64,000 nt of DNA from Saccharothrix sp. NRRL B-16314 (GTDB lineage: Bacteria; Actinomycetota; Actinomycetes; Mycobacteriales; Pseudonocardiaceae). The notes under the pieces were generated by a model. It did no database searches and had not been told where the DNA came from. It worked only from the letters and a program-made list of their open reading frames with translations. The stretch covers positions 62,001 through 126,000 of the forward strand of contig NZ_JNXC01000006.1 of the NCBI RefSeq assembly GCF_000716595.1, written 5' to 3'. Position 1 is the stretch's first letter; every line of letters starts with the position of its first letter. A program made the position numbers and the translations under genes. Of the stretch, positions 63,801 through 64,000 are shown piece after piece.

Positions 63801-64000
63801 CCCCGCCACATGAGCGCGGGCACATCGGTGCTCGTGTCCAGCTCGATGTCCGCCAGCGTGCCCCGCCGGTACTCGCGGCGGCTCGCGGCACGCGCCGCGA
63901 GCTGTTCCCGCTCCCCCGGTGCGGCCACGTCGAGCAGGGCAACCGGCCGGTCCGGGTCCGCGTGGCCGATACCGCGCAGCAGCCCGGTCAGTCGCTCGTG
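57818..64000 (-). CDS. Non-ribosomal peptide synthetase, C-terminal 2060 residues (partial)
   Basis: The frame is open at the right edge, so the N-terminus lies outside. Visible order: end of a C domain and C-A linker (64000-~63870); a degenerate A domain (~63870-62700) that keeps the A2-like LLAVQRAGAAFLLVNP but lacks A3 (YRPDDAGRLVVVSH in its place), A5 and A8-A10; PCP1 with FFELGGQSLT near 62580; a C domain with intact HHIAGDG near 62025; a complete A domain (~61030-59580: IYTSGSTGRPKGV, YRTGDL, GRIDEQVKLRGFRIE, final Lys in GGKLDRKAL); PCP2 with FEMGGDSI near 59450; and an epimerisation domain with HHLVVDGVSWRIL near 58880 and VGWFTTMYP. Reading the A pocket by eye gives D-M-T-K-V-G-E-V-G-K, close to asparagine codes. 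There is no thioesterase; the chain probably passes to another protein. Confidence 0.93.
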   Translation of the reverse strand, partial: HERLTGLLRGIGHADPDRPVALLDVAAPGEREQLAARAASRREYRRGTLADIELDTSTDVPALMWRGTAVSRAELDRDANRLARLLVDRGAGPGDVVAVVGTASPDQVLALLAVQRAGAAFLLVNPAGDAERNAALLAAAAPGIAIVTGSGLVPDLPDGTRIVDMADPWAHYDPTPVTDADRLAPLSAASPAYLDYRPDDAGRLVVVSHATALARLDLLSLRCRIDPRDRVLYRVPGDWAPSAWEPMLALTCGATSVIADPALRSDPAYLADLIADDGVTVAHVGAPLLARVLAAGAAGVLRQVVLGDDPLPEDLRDRFDVPPAAPPWTAESLAEGAYVLDAAMRPVPPAVPGRLYLTEALAPDAVLGDPARTATTVVADPCGRPGRRMYATGVTAMCGPDGVITVIAEQPPDTTALTPIGDVDRAAPREPASDGSVLRAPRDEREARLCRLVAEVLGLAETGPDDDFFELGGQSLTAIRLAGRMKTEFGVDISLRTVFERRTVAALAEVVALATTAVPRLAPRERPTRMPLSLLQGGLWFMNRTEGASGMYNTGLALRLRGCLDRDAVAEALTDVIRRHESLRTVFPDDDGTPYQRILQPAGAGGALSTVDVDEPGLDAAVTAAASTGFDLSTELPIRGHLLCVSPTDHVLLLILHHIAGDGWSLAPLARDFATAYAARTEGRSPAFPPLELQYADYALWQREVLGDERDANSPLGRQLTYWRDALAGIPDELPLPTDFPRQVDRDYTGGTVRFEIDPGTHRALAQLALDHRASMFMVLRGVVATLLTRLGAGTDIPLGMAVTGRTEDALDDVIGCFINTLVFRTDTGGSPGFGELLDRIRESDLGAYANRDVPFHRLVEALNPERSLGRNPLFQVMLDVQQATTETVSLPGLAAEPYQIDPRSAKVDLLFGFEEDPEQGIRCRLEYSLDLFEPATAEAMARRFLRVLKAVVVEPDQPIDRIDVLEPGERERWVRDFNDTARPRPATLVTETFEAQAARRPGAPAVEADGVGISYGELNERANHLAHLLIAEGVGPERLVALALPRSADLVVAVLAVLKAGGGYLPVDPEYPGERLTFMLSDARPVLVLTTRAFTDSLPDAGVRTLVVDEPDVREAIAGCPAGNPSGVRRHESDIAYVIYTSGSTGRPKGVAVEHRSLAQYLDYAKESYESLAGQALLHGPVSFDMAVTTLYGPLINGGRIVVAEIDEPGPEPGFSKVTPSHLPLLTLEQGSVSPSRELVVGGEQLLGESLTEWRRRHPDAAVINEYGPTEATVGCAAYRLDPGQATPTGAVPVGRPTFNTQLYVLDSALRPVPPGVAGELYIGGAQLARGYLRRPGLTATRFVADPFGGPGGRLYRTGDLARHNRTGDLEYLGRIDEQVKLRGFRIELGEVESVLASAPGVVAAVAVVREDQPGVRGLVGYVVPALDDVTAVRDWVAERLPDYMVPSTIVSLESLPLSAGGKLDRKALPRPERARATGPEASGGPEETLLRGLFGDLLGVTEVGLTDSFFEMGGDSIVSIQLVARARQAGLDLMPKDIFAHKTVERLAQLAAGRANKDTGSAEPVDDVATGEVEPTPIVRWWRDLGGPLDGIHQAVLVAVPASLRQTDLTGAVQALLDHHDALRMRLDLPFTLTIDPVGTVGAEAVVRRVDLTGLGEQASDEAIRRHADAARERLSARDGVMLQFVWFDTGCPDRPGRLLIMAHHLVVDGVSWRILLPDLRAAVEAVRAGREPELPEVGTSLRRWSSVLRTAAEAGRAELPYWLDVLRPGATPLAGKPLDRTRDVAATARSHTHVLPADRTESLLTTVAKAYHVRVDDILLTALAVAVGSRLDRPDLLVDLEGHGREDIAEDIAEGVDVSRTVGWFTTMYPVRLTPGPVDFDEFAAGGPIVGTVLRLLKEQLRSVPRNGLGFGLLRYLDPVAGPRLSALDSPQVLVNYLGRFGSPAGAEPEWAPLAGAPPLGAPASPGTPLSHALELDVLVREDAGGPRLTATWTWPAALFSDEEVRRLAERWSRALEGIARHAERPEAGGYTPSDLPLVSLSQEDIDSLEAEWRTLQ

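Noticed and set aside
57818..64000. Naming the NRPS product
   Set aside because: The N-terminal modules and partner proteins lie outside the window, and one A domain is degenerate, so a product class cannot be supported.

Overview
The window is high-GC actinomycete chromosome: about 70% GC, strong G/C at third codon positions, GTG and TTG starts, and helix-turn-helix/DUF5753 plus DUF397 pairs. Gene content (Tat and Sec exported plant-wall glycosidases, an NRPS, a SARP regulator) suggests Pseudonocardiales, perhaps near Saccharothrix, Actinosynnema or Lentzea. That placement is an inference from style and content. No rRNA, tRNA, CRISPR array, transposase or phage gene was seen.

Left part (1-16833): an alanine-rich coiled-coil protein runs off the left edge, followed by a WhiJ-type regulator pair, a small heat-shock-like protein and small conserved proteins. 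Next comes carbohydrate locus A (2763-12716): an RbsD/FucU mutarotase-like protein, a secreted exo-arabinofuranosidase (GH43 with an AbfB/CBM42 domain), a secreted endo-arabinanase (GH43), and an ABC sugar importer (binding lipoprotein, two permeases, a small YesL-like membrane protein). A CGNR regulator with a divergent alpha/beta hydrolase and a shortened YdeI-like gene lie between them. Two operator classes recur: TGTTA-N4-TAACA near the two GH43 genes, and GGAA(A)GCGC(T)TTCC near the importer and a LacI/MFS pair. argG and a frameshifted small gene lie between the importer and lacI.

Middle part (16836-38928): a MacB/FtsX-type ABC exporter is divergent from a NarL-type two-component system. 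A SARP/AAA regulator is divergent from a haloacetate-dehalogenase-like hydrolase. Then follow an NAD(P)-binding protein preceded by 22-bp tandem repeats; a stress block (universal stress protein, proline-rich protein, TerC, STAS protein); a MarR/glyoxalase operon; a GNAT acetyltransferase interrupted by a glycine-rich minisatellite; a damaged Tet/OtrA-like ribosomal-protection gene with a frameshift and an apparent ATC start; an LVIVD-repeat secreted protein with a PA domain; and a TlpA/CcdA thiol-redox pair.

Carbohydrate locus B (39540-50731) is the most distinctive region. A secreted M15-like zinc protein is followed by a leftward cluster coding for a large (alpha/alpha)6 glycosidase with two discoidin domains, a GH43, a Tat-exported GH127/146-type beta-L-arabinofuranosidase with a LamG domain, a secreted HExxH metallopeptidase carrying nearly the same discoidin domain, and an intracellular GH127. 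Together these suggest breakdown of beta-L-arabinosylated plant glycoproteins (extensin-like) or complex pectin: outside, protease plus glycosidases; inside, GH127. A 12-codon scar between two genes looks like the end of a deleted MalG-type permease. Twin 18-bp palindromes upstream of the GH127 gene are its likely operators.

Right part (50921-64000): a DUF305 lipoprotein, a second LVIVD protein, an unrecognised protein, a secreted NHL/Vgb-like protein, two small membrane proteins, and the C-terminal 2060 residues of an NRPS. Visible NRPS domains are C (end only), degenerate A, PCP, C, A (code reads like Asn), PCP, E.
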